From: Plenodomus lindquistii
Taxonomy: Eukaryota; Ascomycota; Dothideomycetes; Pleosporales; Leptosphaeriaceae
DNA: 64,000 nucleotides
Reading direction: 5' to 3'
Assembly (NCBI GenBank): GCA_025504975.1
Contig: JANUWI010000003.1
Coordinates: forward strand, 3,224,001 to 3,288,000
The position numbers were made by a program, and so were the translations under genes. Below are positions 32,524-44,508 of the stretch, piece after piece; the first letter of the stretch is position 1, and each line of letters begins with the position of its first letter. The notes beneath the pieces are model-generated. The model had not been told where the DNA came from. It saw only the letters and a program-made list of their open reading frames with translations, and ran no database searches.

Positions 32524-33083
32524 GATTTGCATGAGACATGACCCTGATGCCAACATTTCTACTTGTATCTGAGCGTGATGGGCAAATAGACTTAGCATTA
32601 GACAGGCGTTAACATATACACTCAATGAATTCTGGAATTTCGATGAGGCTTATCCAGTTGAACTGGCCCTTGCTGCCGTTCATTTTTGCACTGCTACCTA
32701 GAGGGAAGGCATGGCAAAGTCAGCCATCATACCCAATCGTCGAAGCCGCCCTGATGTTGCGTGACCGAATCAGGAAGCGTGATACCGTCGTAGTTCAAGT
32801 CGAAATTCATCAGGTTGGCAAACGGCGGAAAGCCTTGAGTTGAGAGGTGCGGGACTTCGAAAGACGGATGAGACAGAAGGGTTTTACATTTCGGTTGGTG
32901 ATAGTTGGTGTGACTACCGAGGTATCATCATTTGACGTCGTTGACGATGAGAGTGGCTTGATGCGTTTTTTTAATCCAAACTAAACGTGTCATGTAAGAT
33001 TAGTTGTCGATGTTGATTTCATGGACCTTCTTACCAACATGAGATACTGTATGCAGGCAATCGAATGTGAGTCTCTCATGTCT
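32524..33083. other. Intergenic between convergent genes
   Basis: Holds the 3' ends of ADH and the transcription-factor gene. No gene seen. Confidence 0.5.
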
Positions 33084-35024
33084 CTAGGTATTGACCATGG
33101 GGCGCATCCCTAGAAACGACGATACTGTATTAGATTTGCTGCTGTTTTCAGTCATGTGGGAGTAGTGACGTACGACTGGCAGAGTGAATTGTAGCATCTC
33201 AGTAAAGCTTTCGAACAGGCCTCGCACATTGTATTGCTCAGCCACTTTTTCAGGATTCCAGCTAGTCGACGTAGCTTTACCGGGCTCAATACCTTGACGA
33301 CGGTCATCTTCTTGGTCGGAAAACAAGTTGCCAAGTTCTTGCGGCAGGTCTTCGATATTCGCATCGCCGAAACGCTCGTTGTCCTCAAGGAAGACCAACT
33401 TACAAATCACAACGACGATATGAAACCAGCTGGCCCACGATTGAAGCCCTAGACGAAAAAGCGCCCCCTTAGGGGTTTGAAGCAGGCTTTGGATGTTTGA
33501 CGTAGTTGCCTCGAAAGTGCGATGAAACATCTTTAGTCGAAGCAATGAGGGCGAGTCAGCGCTGGCGCCAACCGGCGTGCGCCAAAGAGAAGTATAAAGA
33601 CAGCATTCGTCGATCCGTATCCCAACGGAACAGGACATCAAATGTAAAGTTGCTGTGGTATTCGATTAGCATCGCTCCTTGCTAGATCCGGGTTGACAAG
33701 CTTACTATTCTCTCTCAATCCGAGAGACCTGGCAGTGAATTCACGAATGAGACTTCGTTCCTTGCGGAAACTATTCGTAGACAGTTCAAGCATCGTCTCG
33801 TTAGTGGTGTCGGAATTCTCGATATCGTCATACGAGAAGTGATCATTGACGCGCGAGCAAAGCTCGCATAACCGAACCAGGGGTGGTACCATTGCGTCTG
33901 TTGGCACTATGGAATTGAAAAGGATTCATAGAAAGACACCATGTAGGGGGTATGTGGTAACGTACAACGTTTCCGCCAGGCTTGCGCGAATCTTGCATAG
34001 TGAGCCTAGTTCAAACTTTCGACACAAGCATACTTACGGGATGTTCAGAAAATAGGCACCAAGAAAAGCTCGTTGCCCATCCAGGAGGTTCTCTGTGCGG
34101 CTCTGCTTTAGCCTTCGGGAGAGGCCGAGATCTTGCACGAACGCTACACAAAGTTGCACAATGATCGCAATCTGTTGAGTCGCAAGATGGCAGAAAGAAG
34201 TGTACCATGCGCCATACACAAGGAGGCCCTGAAGTATTCCGAGACCTTTTTGAGAATGTTCGATGACCAGAGCTACTTGCCGCCTCATTTCGTCCTCTAG
34301 TGTGCATTGGACATGTGGCACTCTGTACGCAATGACTGCCATGATTGCAAGGAACAAGAAGGGCTGGCGGTGACGAAGTGCAGAAGCGTCCTTTTCAACG
34401 AGCATAAATGGGAGTGATTGCATGAACGCTACCTTGAATTCCTCCAGTAGGCGATCAGCCTCTTGATCATCCACTAAGCCTTCGGCAACAGAATCGTAGG
34501 TACAGAACACTGTGTCGTTATTGACCGGCGGGTCCATCGGAGCCGGAACTGCTTTTTCGTGCGTCTCCAAGAGTGTACTTGATTCACGTGGATGACGCTG
34601 GATCATAGCACTCCCTAAGCTACCTGCGATAACAGGATCAAACCACTAATCGCGGGGTTGACAGAGAGCAGATCGATCAGACTCTCAACGCGCTGCTCCA
34701 GCTGTCTAACACGCCTATTTATCCAATCAGCAACTAAATTTAACGTACCATGATATCTGTAAATATTTTTCTGCTCGAGATATCCCGCCATATCAGTAAG
34801 AAGGTAGGTCATATGTATTCACCTTGGAGGAAGAGACGTTCTACTTACGACCTTGCCTTGGGTTGTAGCTTCACAGTGTTCCCCTCAAAGACGCAAGATT
34901 TGCGGTGCCTCAGACAGCGTTGACACGTGTCTGGCGTCGCTTCTGATCGACAGCATTTTGCCTTGGCTCGAGTGCAGGTCGCGCACGCTCTACGCTTCCT
35001 GGCGGCATTGTCGCTGGGCGACAT
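33084..35024 (-). CDS. Zn2Cys6 fungal transcription factor with apparent frameshift
   Basis: Gal4-type regulator. Exon 1 (34849-35024) encodes the binuclear cluster, CATCTRAKAKCC...CQRCLRHRKSC, and a basic linker. After a 134-nt intron, exon 2 begins at 34714 with a coiled-coil start (RVRQLEQRVESLIDLL). The frame then fails at 34640-34642, where GGTTTGAT would need one more T to continue into GFDPVIAGSLGSAMIQ and the regulatory domain down to 34038. Further exons: 33966-33991 (26 nt), 33706-33906, 33084-33652; their phases agree. The middle region (VPTDAMVPPLVRLCELCSRVNDHFSYDDIEN) is typical of fungal regulators. An optional last intron (GTACGT donor near 33172, CTAATACAG acceptor) would move the stop to 33110. 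Either a sequencing slip or a disabled gene. Confidence 0.7.
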
Positions 35025-37941
35025 CTTGGTGGTGGATTAGAGCGAGCCCGGTCCATTCCCGTTGGCGATGCAGAGCTGTTGGGGATGAGTGTAGAATGGA
35101 TGACGCTCAGCTGCGTCTTATTGCACGCAATCTTCCATGGGTGTGGCTTACGCAATGACAGGTTACGATGTCCAGAAAGAGCGTGAGGCGCCCTGCGTAA
35201 GCAACAAGCGCGGCAAGCGGACGTGTTTGTGTCTACACAGATGGTCATATTCCCCTTCTACAAAGAGAAAGCCAGAGCGTCATGTTTTAGAAGCGACCTT
35301 ATCGCCAGAAGAACTTGTTGGAAATAAAATCTGTGAACGCTGGGTAAGAAGGGACGGTCGTTGTGTGCTTTGGCGCTCAAACACCTGAGGAGGCGGAAAA
35401 GCGGGCGACTTTTCGTTCCGTCGCCGTTCGAACCAACCATCACTTTCGCCAACTCGTCAGCGCCACGCGCATTCTTGGGCCTACTGTGCTCTTCACGATG
35501 GTCTAGAAATGAATCGCGCATCCAGAAGAAAGATTTACCAAGTATACCTAGCCGATCTTCTCTCGTGACGACAGCCAGTGTTTCACGCACCATACCTCAT
35601 AGGGTCAGCTTTGGCGTAACGCTTCATCCCGAGCTGCTATGTTTCCAAGTTGAGAAATGATCTGTCATAAGGCATTTCTCATCGCGCCTACCATATTTCT
35701 GCCTATCTGCAGAATCGAGCTTGTACATTGGTCTTGCCATAGGCTGAGTCTGGTAATCCTACCGCCTGTCACCACATACGACGGAACATTGCAGGGATCC
35801 TGCAGAAGCTGTAAATGTCGTAACAGCTCTTTTTCTATACCTTTCTAAGCATCTTTACACACTTCTATTTAAATCTAAAATCAGCCTCTACTACGTTAAA
35901 TTTATAATATTCTTTTACGACTTTCTATCGTTAAATGATTTAGTGTTGAAGTTTAAAGAAAATGCTTAAAGCGACGAGGAGCTTCTGCCAGCCACAGCTT
36001 AGTCGCATATTTTAGTGTAAAAAGGCAAGGCTAAAAGCTGATAAAGCACTTCAAATACGCTAGTTACTTTTAAAGTACAAAGCCAGAGACCTCTATTATA
36101 TCCCTGAGATGTTCCCTCGTATGTGCGAAGAGGCGGTACAGAGAGTGATTGGGCTATACGAACTTAGCCACGAAGGGGCTCTCTTTTTCTGACGCACCGA
36201 CAGGTAGGTACCGGTAGCCTTCGAATATGTGCCAAGGGCACCCAGAGAAAGAAACTCGCATGATGGACAGACAGTCCTGACATTCGGCTAGCCATGGCTA
36301 TCTATCCATCCTATACAGAAGGAGGAGTACACATGGTCCCCAAGACTATCTGTAAGGTTCCAATCGGCGTATTGGTCACCAGACGGCACACTTGTTGGTG
36401 TTGGGTGGCGCAGCCTCGCTGTTCATTGGCCCGGGTTTCTTCACAACACCTGAGGTTAATACGGTAGTATGAGTATATCATGCAACCGTCAACCCGCAGT
36501 GGATTCAATCCCGCAGCATTGACCCAATAATACCGCTTTCCTGTCGATCCCAACTTTCAGAGACTCTCAAGTCCGAAAACTGTCAGCTGCTACTAGTTGC
36601 TAGGATGGTAGACATTACTGTGTAATCTGGACGTCCACGATCTTCGACAAGAACAAGTTGGGACGCCATATCAAACCCTGCTTAGGAAAGCCAAAGACAA
36701 GAGCGATGCTACCGCAAGCTACATCGACAGCAAGCAATGCGAGCATGTCTCGTCCTATGCAAGAGGCTGCAACATGACGTTAGTATCTGATATCGACCCT
36801 AGCATTACAAAAAATGTGCACGGGGTCCGGCCTGAATGTACCAGGACTCACCCGACCGAAATGACCAGTCTTTGGAGTCCGCGACCATGCCGGAGCAAGC
36901 CAGATTGAGCTCAAGATGCTCGGATTCAACTAGCCGAGTTTCGACTGAGAGGTCTCATTACTTAGAGGTGTGAGGTGAGCATGTACAATACGTACAAAAT
37001 GGATGAGAAGCTCCATTGTTGTCTAAATCAGACTCGGACTAAGTCTTCCGAGCTGACAATATAGTAGACCAACCCCTCACGCATTGGATTACACAGGGGT
37101 TTGCCTTTAGCTACCATATGGCTTAAAATGCAACAAGCCAAGATATCTGCACACCATGTATCGTGTAGATTGTGTATCTTGTACACCTGCATGCCACAAC
37201 GTCTTACCGGCATATCGGCCGTCTGAATCATATATCAGGCAGGCTGCTTGAGGTGAGGTTGGCTGGACTGGGCAGATTGATTGACAGCAGAGGTAGTTGT
37301 AGTATAGTTCGGTACATACTGTAGTTTTCCAGACTTCACCCATGAGGTCGTGTATGCATGACTGATTGCTACTGCATACTTGAGCTTTCCATATATGGGC
37401 AACGGGTTGGACTCCGGATGCCAACAGTGGCTCATTACAGAACAAGAGTGACATTCATTGATAAAATCAGTCGATTCCTGACCGCGCGTGACGAAAAGTG
37501 GATCCTCAATGCACTCCACGTCCATTAGATAAGACAACCGCGCTCTTAACTGACGGGTTTAGGATAGCCACCTACTGGTTTTGTCCAAACCACACATAGC
37601 CGTTCACGCTAGGGCAGTTTAGGGAGTCATTCCGCCTTGGGCATTCTCTTACATGCGTGCAGTGATGGCATGGTACATTGGTTCTGACTACCAATGTCAG
37701 ACTGCTTCTAAACCAAATAGTGGAGTTCTTAAGGATTCGTACCGCTTCCACGAACTGCTCGCTTGTGGACCCGGGCCGCTGGTCGATACATTGCGGCGGT
37801 GTTTACAAACTTTAGGATGAACGCTCCAGCGTCATCTTTTTGTTCCATGTAGTTATTCGTCACTCCCTGATCCATTGTGTTGAATAAAGTGCCACCTGTC
37901 CAAGCCATCGACTTCTCAGCGCTGGCTAGACTCATTTCAAA
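35025..37941. other. 2.9-kb gene-free region, partly AT-rich
   Basis: No frame over about 115 codons shows a domain. Around 35820-36110 the sequence turns very AT-rich (TTAAATTTATAATATTC), unlike its surroundings; this may be a repeat relic altered by repeat-induced point mutation. The final 200 bp serve as promoter of the terpene cyclase-like gene. No transposase recognised. Confidence 0.5.
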
Positions 37942-39507
37942 ATGTCGTCACTGTGCTCACCCTCCTCTGCCGACACGACGGTTAGTGCAGGAAATACTAT
38001 GTCTACTGTGGACCTCATTACCAGCTCGCCGAGCCGCACGCTTATCATAGATCTCGGCGATGTACTCTTCCACTGGTCAGGGCGATTGATCACAGCTCTC
38101 GCTCCCACATGCTTTCACTCTGTCGTACTCTCCCCAACGTGGAGTGAGCTAGAATGCGGTCGACTTGAAGAGGACACAGCCGTTGAGATAATTGCTCAAG
38201 AACTCGCTTTATCACCTAAATCTATCCACGAAGCGCTAGCACAAGGTCGCCAGACACTGCGCGTCGATTATGGACTTGTGGAGCAATTGCAAGCGATCAA
38301 AACCGAGATGGCTGGAAATCTGAGAATTTACGCCATGACCAACATTTCGCGAGACGACTTTGCACTTCTCAAGAAGACGCTACCAGATTGGAGTCTCTTC
38401 GACTCTGTGTTCACCTCTTTTGAAGCAGGTATCATCAAACCAGATCTGGGCTATTACAAACACGTTCTAGACAGAGTGAGAATATTCGACCCAAGCTCTG
38501 CCATTTTCATAGACGATAAGGTCGCCAATGTTAACTCGGCACGTTCGTTTGGCATTCAAGGTATCGTCTTCGAGTCTCCGACCACGTTGATCCGCAAACT
38601 CCGTAACGTGCTGTTTGACCCGGTCAGTAGAGGACGCGAATACATGAAAGAAAACGCACAAAACCACGTCTCGTGTATTGAAGATGGGCCGGAATTCCGA
38701 GACGTATTTTCACAGTTTTTGATGCACAAAGTCCTCAATGACCCCGACATCATCAGCCTCTCACCAGCCGGAAGCTCGGCTCTCGATATCGAAACTGCAA
38801 TCTCAACAGCAGAACTGGAAGCCAGGACGTGGAATTACTTTGTAGACCAACCCGTTGGCACCACGAAGACGTTTCCAGACGACTCAGACGACACTGCATA
38901 CTCTCTCCTCGCCTTCTCGCCGCCTACCAGCTCCGCAAATGTCATCTTGGATCGTTTCCTCGCAAACCGCCATGCTCGCGACGGACTGGTACAGACTTAC
39001 TTTTGCGACAAGCGACCGCGAGTCTGCCCGGTGGTTTTGGTCAACGTGCTTCGAACATTCTACCAATACAGTCGCGGCGCGGATGTGCAGCCTGAACTCG
39101 AGCACGTGCGGAGCATTCTTGTTAATGGTGGCTACGTCGACGGAGCACTGGAGTACTTTTCCGCGGAGCCATTCCTCTACTTCGTTTCTTGTCTCGTGGA
39201 GGCGAATCCTAGTGCATCGGAGGTGCAGGCTCTACGCGTACCGTTGATGGCGGCACTACGTGAGCGGGTTGGACGACGCGAGGATTCTTTTGCAACTGCT
39301 GCACGCGTTCTTGCGTGTCAGGCGATGGATGTTTGGGCTGATTCGGATGTTGCGTATCTCAAGGAACTGCAGGATGTTGATGGGGGGTGGGAGATTGGAT
39401 GGGTGTGTCGGTATGGACGGAGTCGGAAGAGAATTGGTCATCGGGGGGTTGTCACTGCTTTTGCGATCAAGGCACTGGAGCAGGCGTCGAGGCGTACGGG
39501 CGGATAG
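37942..39507 (+). CDS. HAD-class II terpene cyclase fusion (drimanyl/albicanyl diphosphate synthase-like)
   Basis: Predicted bifunctional sesquiterpene synthase of the AstC type, protonating farnesyl diphosphate to a drimane-type bicycle. Intronless, 521 aa. An N-terminal HAD domain (about 30-230) shows IIDLGDVLF (nucleophile candidate Asp37), AMTN (Thr133), IKPDLGY (Lys166) and FIDDKVAN (Asp191/192). The C-terminal terpene-synthase beta-like half carries DSDDT (314-318), matching the class II acid motif DxDD/DxDTT, and the QDVDGGWEIG repeat typical of alpha-helical barrel cyclases near residues 477-486. No class I DDxxD/NSE pair is evident. HAD motifs look complete, so the diphosphate might be removed in cis to give an alcohol. 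Start MSSLCSPSSA; a second Met at 20 sits just before the domain. Product prediction is inference from the family. Confidence 0.8.
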   Translation: MSSLCSPSSADTTVSAGNTMSTVDLITSSPSRTLIIDLGDVLFHWSGRLITALAPTCFHSVVLSPTWSELECGRLEEDTAVEIIAQELALSPKSIHEALAQGRQTLRVDYGLVEQLQAIKTEMAGNLRIYAMTNISRDDFALLKKTLPDWSLFDSVFTSFEAGIIKPDLGYYKHVLDRVRIFDPSSAIFIDDKVANVNSARSFGIQGIVFESPTTLIRKLRNVLFDPVSRGREYMKENAQNHVSCIEDGPEFRDVFSQFLMHKVLNDPDIISLSPAGSSALDIETAISTAELEARTWNYFVDQPVGTTKTFPDDSDDTAYSLLAFSPPTSSANVILDRFLANRHARDGLVQTYFCDKRPRVCPVVLVNVLRTFYQYSRGADVQPELEHVRSILVNGGYVDGALEYFSAEPFLYFVSCLVEANPSASEVQALRVPLMAALRERVGRREDSFATAARVLACQAMDVWADSDVAYLKELQDVDGGWEIGWVCRYGRSRKRIGHRGVVTAFAIKALEQASRRTGG

Positions 39508-39912
39508 GATGAGTCTTGTAACCGAGAGTCGCGTGGTCCTTTTGGGACTAGCGCGGGACAGGGATGCTAGCTGCGGGCTGATGGCGCGTCCGTCGGCCAT
39601 TCGTCACCATGCGGTTGGGGACAGAGAGGCTGCATCTGTCCTGTTTGCATGTTACATAGACACTGTTGTCCGCCTCGTACTGAGTTATTGTGTGTGTGTG
39701 TGTGTGTTCTATCCACCAGACCATAGTCCATCCATCAAATCTGACGCATCGTTGCGACGGCCAGAGGCAGCTTCGCTGTGCGGCACGACTGTTTCAGGCC
39801 AAGCGTCATTCTGGGGCCGCCGCCGCAGCCATCCATCCATTCAACCTCGAGGCTGCCATCACGCTGCAGCCAGCTGTCCACTCCCGCACGCTGCTCCGCG
39901 TCTCCATGCATC
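39508..39912. promoter_or_regulatory. Intergenic with GT microsatellite, VPS10 promoter
   Basis: Contains a (TG)n tract at about 39689-39708. Directly upstream of the VPS10 start; no gene. Confidence 0.5.
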
Positions 39913-42900
39913 ATGAAATACCTTAAGGGCCTCCTGCTGCCCGCCCTCCTGGCACTAGCACCTGCCGCCGCCGCCAAGAAAGACGAGCCGCTCGTCGAGA
40001 CGACCGTGTTCGAGAATGACCTCGTCAATCTCATGTACTTCGACGATTCTGGAGTCGCCCTAGTGCAGGAACTCGAAAATGGCAACGTCTGGCGGTCGCA
40101 CGATGCTGGCAAGGGCTGGAAGCGAATCACGGAACTAGAAAAGGCACTGCGCATCGCCAAGAACCCATACGACAACAAAGTGGCGATTGTACTAGGTGAG
40201 AGGAAGCATTGGGTCACCTATGACCAGGGAGAGCACTGGAAGCCCTTCGAGACCGAGTTCCCGCCCACGCCCAGTGTACCAGTTGGCTGGCATGCGGCCG
40301 ACAACAAGAAGATCTTGATCAATGAGATTGAAGACTGCTTCACCGCGCCATGTCTTGGAAGGGTATGGTAGCCTGAGAAGATGACTGCAAACCATGCGAT
40401 GCTTACATTGCGACAGACGTACTACACCACCGATGGCTTCGAATCAAAGCCCAAGGTCCTAGTCGAGGACCGGCGCATGTGCCAATGGGCAAAGGGTTCG
40501 GCGCGCTTTCTCGACGGCGCGGACAAGCTCCATAAACGGATACTATGCATTACCAGGGGCAAATACTCCGACAGGTCCAAGGACTTTCGGCTTCTCATGT
40601 CCGACAAGTAAGTGGCAAGCTCGTGTATTCAAGCACGGGAGACGCTGACTGCCACAGCTTCTTCAAGGATGCAGAAGAACCCAAGATGTCGTCCGGACGC
40701 ACAGTACAGGGCATGACCAACATGGCAGCCGTAAAAGGCTACATTGTCGTGGCCAGCAAGCCTGACCACTCCAACGAGCTCTCCCTCTACACGACCCAAG
40801 ATACCGAGACATGGCACCACGCGCAGTTCGGCGACCACAAGATCGAAGAGGACGCGTATACCATACTTGAATCGACCAACTACAGCATCCAGGTGGATGT
40901 CATGACCTCGAAATACGTCACCATGGGCAACATGTACACAAGTAACTCTGGTGGCAATTACTTCACCAAGAACATGGAGCATACCAATCGCAACCAGGAT
41001 GGATATGTCGACTTTGAAAAGATTGCCAATATCCAGGGAGTTGTCTTGGTCAACACTGTTGACAATTGGAAAGAGTACGAAAAGAGTGGCCAGAACAAAA
41101 AGTTGAAATCGCGTATAAGCTTCGACGACGGTCGAACCTTCGAAAAGCTCACGGTCAAGGGCAGGGATGCTGAGCTGCACCTCCACTCAGTTACGAACCT
41201 ACACAACAGCGGCCGTGTCTTTTCCAGCCCAGCGCCTGGCCTGGTCATGGGCGTGGGAAACACTGGAGACTACCTTGGCAAGTACACGGACGGTGATTTG
41301 TACGTTTCGGATGACGCAGGCCTAACTTGGGAGATGGCGCTGAGCGAGGCGCACAAGTACGAGTTTGGCGACCAGGGTTCAGTCTTGGTTGCAGTCTTCG
41401 ATGAAGGTGAAACCGACGAAATAAGATACTCTTTTAAACATGGACGAAAAGATAGCTGGAAGAAGATCAAGCTTGATTACAAGATCCGACCTCGCGAGCT
41501 GACGACACTTCCTGACTCGACGAGTCTTAAATTCATGTTGTACGCGGCTCGAAAGAAGGACGGAGGCGGCCGAGAGCACATCATTATTCACCTTGACTTT
41601 ACCGACATGCTCCGCAAGTGCGGAGACAAAGATTTCGATGACAAGTGGTCTGTACGACAAGAAGAGGATGGGAAGCCCAGCTGTGTCATGGGCCACAAGC
41701 AGCTGTTTCGCAGGCGCAAATGGGATGCGGACTGCTTCATCGGCGACGTCTTCAATGACCCAGTCCCGACATTCGAGCCTTGCGACTGCGACGCGGTCAG
41801 AGATTACGAGTGCGACTTCGGCTTTACCCCGAGTGGCGAGGGCAAAGATAAAAAATGTGAGCCTTCCGACACGATGAAACTGCCAGAGGGTGCGTGCGAA
41901 GGCGATGCCAAAACATACAAAGGGAAGTCGGGCTGGAGAAAAATTCCGGGTAATCAGTGCAAGGGTGACACCGACCGGGAGAAGCAGATCGAGCGTCCTT
42001 GTGGTGATGCAGAGAAACAGCCACCCAAGAGCGACAAGATTACCAGCGAAATCACCAAATTCAAGGGTAGCAACTTCCAGGAGTACTATTATCTCGAGCG
42101 CAACGCTCAGGGCGATGACAATAAGCAGAACGACCGCGACAAAGACGAGACGGTGGTCATGTTAACTGACGAACGCACCGCATGGATCACCCATGATCAT
42201 GGAAAGAAGTGGAAAAAGGCGATTGATGATGAGATAGTCCGGATTTATCCTCACCAATACGAAAATAACTACGTCTACTTCTTGACAGCTACCAAGAAGG
42301 TCTGGTACTCCGAGGACCGTGGACTGCATGACAGCATTCATTCCTTCATGGCCCCAACCATGCCAAACACGGAGAGACTCGAGATTATGCGCTTCCATCC
42401 AAATCAGAAAGGTTGGCTCATTTGGATGGGAGGCAAGCATTGCGAGAAGATCGGCGACAAGGACTGCCATACTGTGTCATACATCTCTCAGAAAAATGGA
42501 CAAGACGAGAGCTGGGAGTCCATGGTGCCTTACGCCAAGAAATGTGTCTTCGTCTGGCGTGAAGCTGGGCGAAAGGTCAAGGAAGAGCAAGTTTTCTGCG
42601 AGCAATATACAAACGAGGAGATGGGTGCACCACTACAACTCATTTCCAGTGACGATTGGTTCAAGAAGCAGGAAGTCAAGTTCGAGTCGGTTGTCGAATT
42701 TGCAACCATGGCGGAATTCATCGTGGTGGCGACCAAAGCTAAGGATGGCACACTGCATCTCGATGCTACTCTGGACGGATCGACCTTTGCTGAGGCACAA
42801 TTCCCTCCCAAGTTCTTTGATGTTCACCAGACCGCATACACGGTTTTGGACAGTTCGACACATGCAGTGTTCCTTCACGTCACAGTCAATCCGCAGAGAG

Positions 42901-44508
42901 ACCAAGAGTACGGATCGATCATCAAGAGCAACAGCAACGGTACCTCTTATGTTATGAGTTTGAGTGGAGTCAATCGTAATACGGAAGGATATGTTGACTT
43001 TGAGAAGATGCAAGGCCTCGAAGGTGTCGCTGTTGCCAACATTGTGGCCAATGTTGACAAGGTCAATGGTGGTGCTAAGAAGCAAAAGCAAAGTCGCATT
43101 ACCCACAACGACGGCGCGGCCTGGGAACCTTTGCAAGCTCCTGAGAAAGATTCGGAAAACCAGGCCTACAAGTGCGATGTCTCAGACAAGGAGAAGTGCA
43201 GTCTTCATATCCACGGGTATACTGAGCGTTCAGATCCGCGTGAGATGTACTCTTCGCCAACCGCTGTGGGCATGATGCTTGCTGTTGGCAACGTTGGTTC
43301 AGAACTGACTACCTTTGGCGAAGCCAGCACCTTTATGACCACTGATGCGGGCATCACCTGGAAGGAGATTAAGAAGGGCACCTATGCTTGGGAGTTTGGT
43401 GATCAGGGAGCAATCATTGCCATTGTCCGTCGTGGGGAAGACACCGATCACATTTACTACTCGCTTGACTTTGGCGACAAGTGGAACCTCTACAAATTCT
43501 CTGAGCACAAGATCCGTGTCGACGCCATCACAACAGTACCCAGCGACACCTCGCTCAACTTCCTTTTGTGGGGAAAAGACAGCAAGGAGCTTGTTGCCGT
43601 TAACATTGACTTTTCTGGCCTACCCGAGTTCAAGCGCAAGTGCGAAATTGACGAGAACAACCCTGAAGCAGGCGACTTCGATCTGTGGTCGCCCCAGCAT
43701 CCTCTGCAAGATGGTGACCAAATGTGCCTCTTCGGCCACGTAGCGCAATACCACCGCAAGAAGCGCGGCGCCCAGTGCAAAACGGAGCAGCGAATCGATC
43801 ACATGCACAATATCGCACGGAACTGCACTTGCACCAGGCGCGATTACGAATGGTAAGCTTTCTTTTCCCAACAAAATCGTCGACTGAATTTATTGCTAAC
43901 ACACTCCCAGTGCATACAACTTCGAACGCAAACCTGGCGGCGAATGCGAAAAGATCCCCGGCCTCTCCCTCGAGGACCCAAAGACAGTTTGCTCCAAAGG
44001 CGCCAAAGAATGGTGGGATCCCACACCCTACCGCAAAATTCCCCTATCCACCTGCCAAGGCAATGAAATGGATCAAATCGGCGAAGTCCACGCCTGCCCT
44101 GGTTTCGAAGAGGAGTTTGAGAAGAAACACGGTATATCCGGCTTTGGCATTTTTCTTGCTGTCGTTCTCCCATTCCTTGCTGCGGGAGGCATTGGGTACT
44201 ACGTTTGGAGAAACTGGGATGGCAAGTTTGGTCGCATCAGGCTTGGAGAATCTGGCGGTACATTCGATAGCGATGCGCCGTGGGTTAGGTGGCCTGTTGC
44301 TGCGCTGTCGGGGATTGTGGCTGTCGTTGCGGCGATCCCGATGGTGGTGGGTAGTCTTTGGAACTTCGTAGCGAGTAGGATGGGTGGCGGGTATGGAGGG
44401 AGGACGTATACTAGTCGGAGCTCTTTTGCGAGGGGGAGGGGGGATTATGCGGTGGTGGATCCTGACGAGGGGGAGTTATTGGGGGATGATAGCGATGAGG
44501 AGGTTTAG
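39913..44508 (+). CDS. VPS10: Vacuolar sorting receptor Vps10 (sortilin family)
   Basis: Type I receptor that carries carboxypeptidase Y and other vacuolar hydrolases from the late Golgi to endosomes. Exons 39913-40362, 40417-40607, 40658-43852 and 43911-44508 (4434 nt, 1477 aa); introns of 54, 50 and 58 nt. Signal peptide MKYLKGLLLPALLALAPAAA. Two luminal Vps10 domains are seen as repeated Asp-boxes (SHDAGKGW, SDDAGLTW, THDHGKKW, TTDAGITW) and two cysteine-rich 10CC-type modules (about 580-700 and near the C-terminal end of the luminal part). A transmembrane helix (FGIFLAVVLPFLAAGGIGYY) is followed by WRNWDGKFGRIRLGE, a second hydrophobic stretch (VAALSGIVAVVAAIPMVVGS) and an acidic tail (LLGDDSDEEV). 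Fungal orthologues share this C-terminal layout. Confidence 0.95.
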
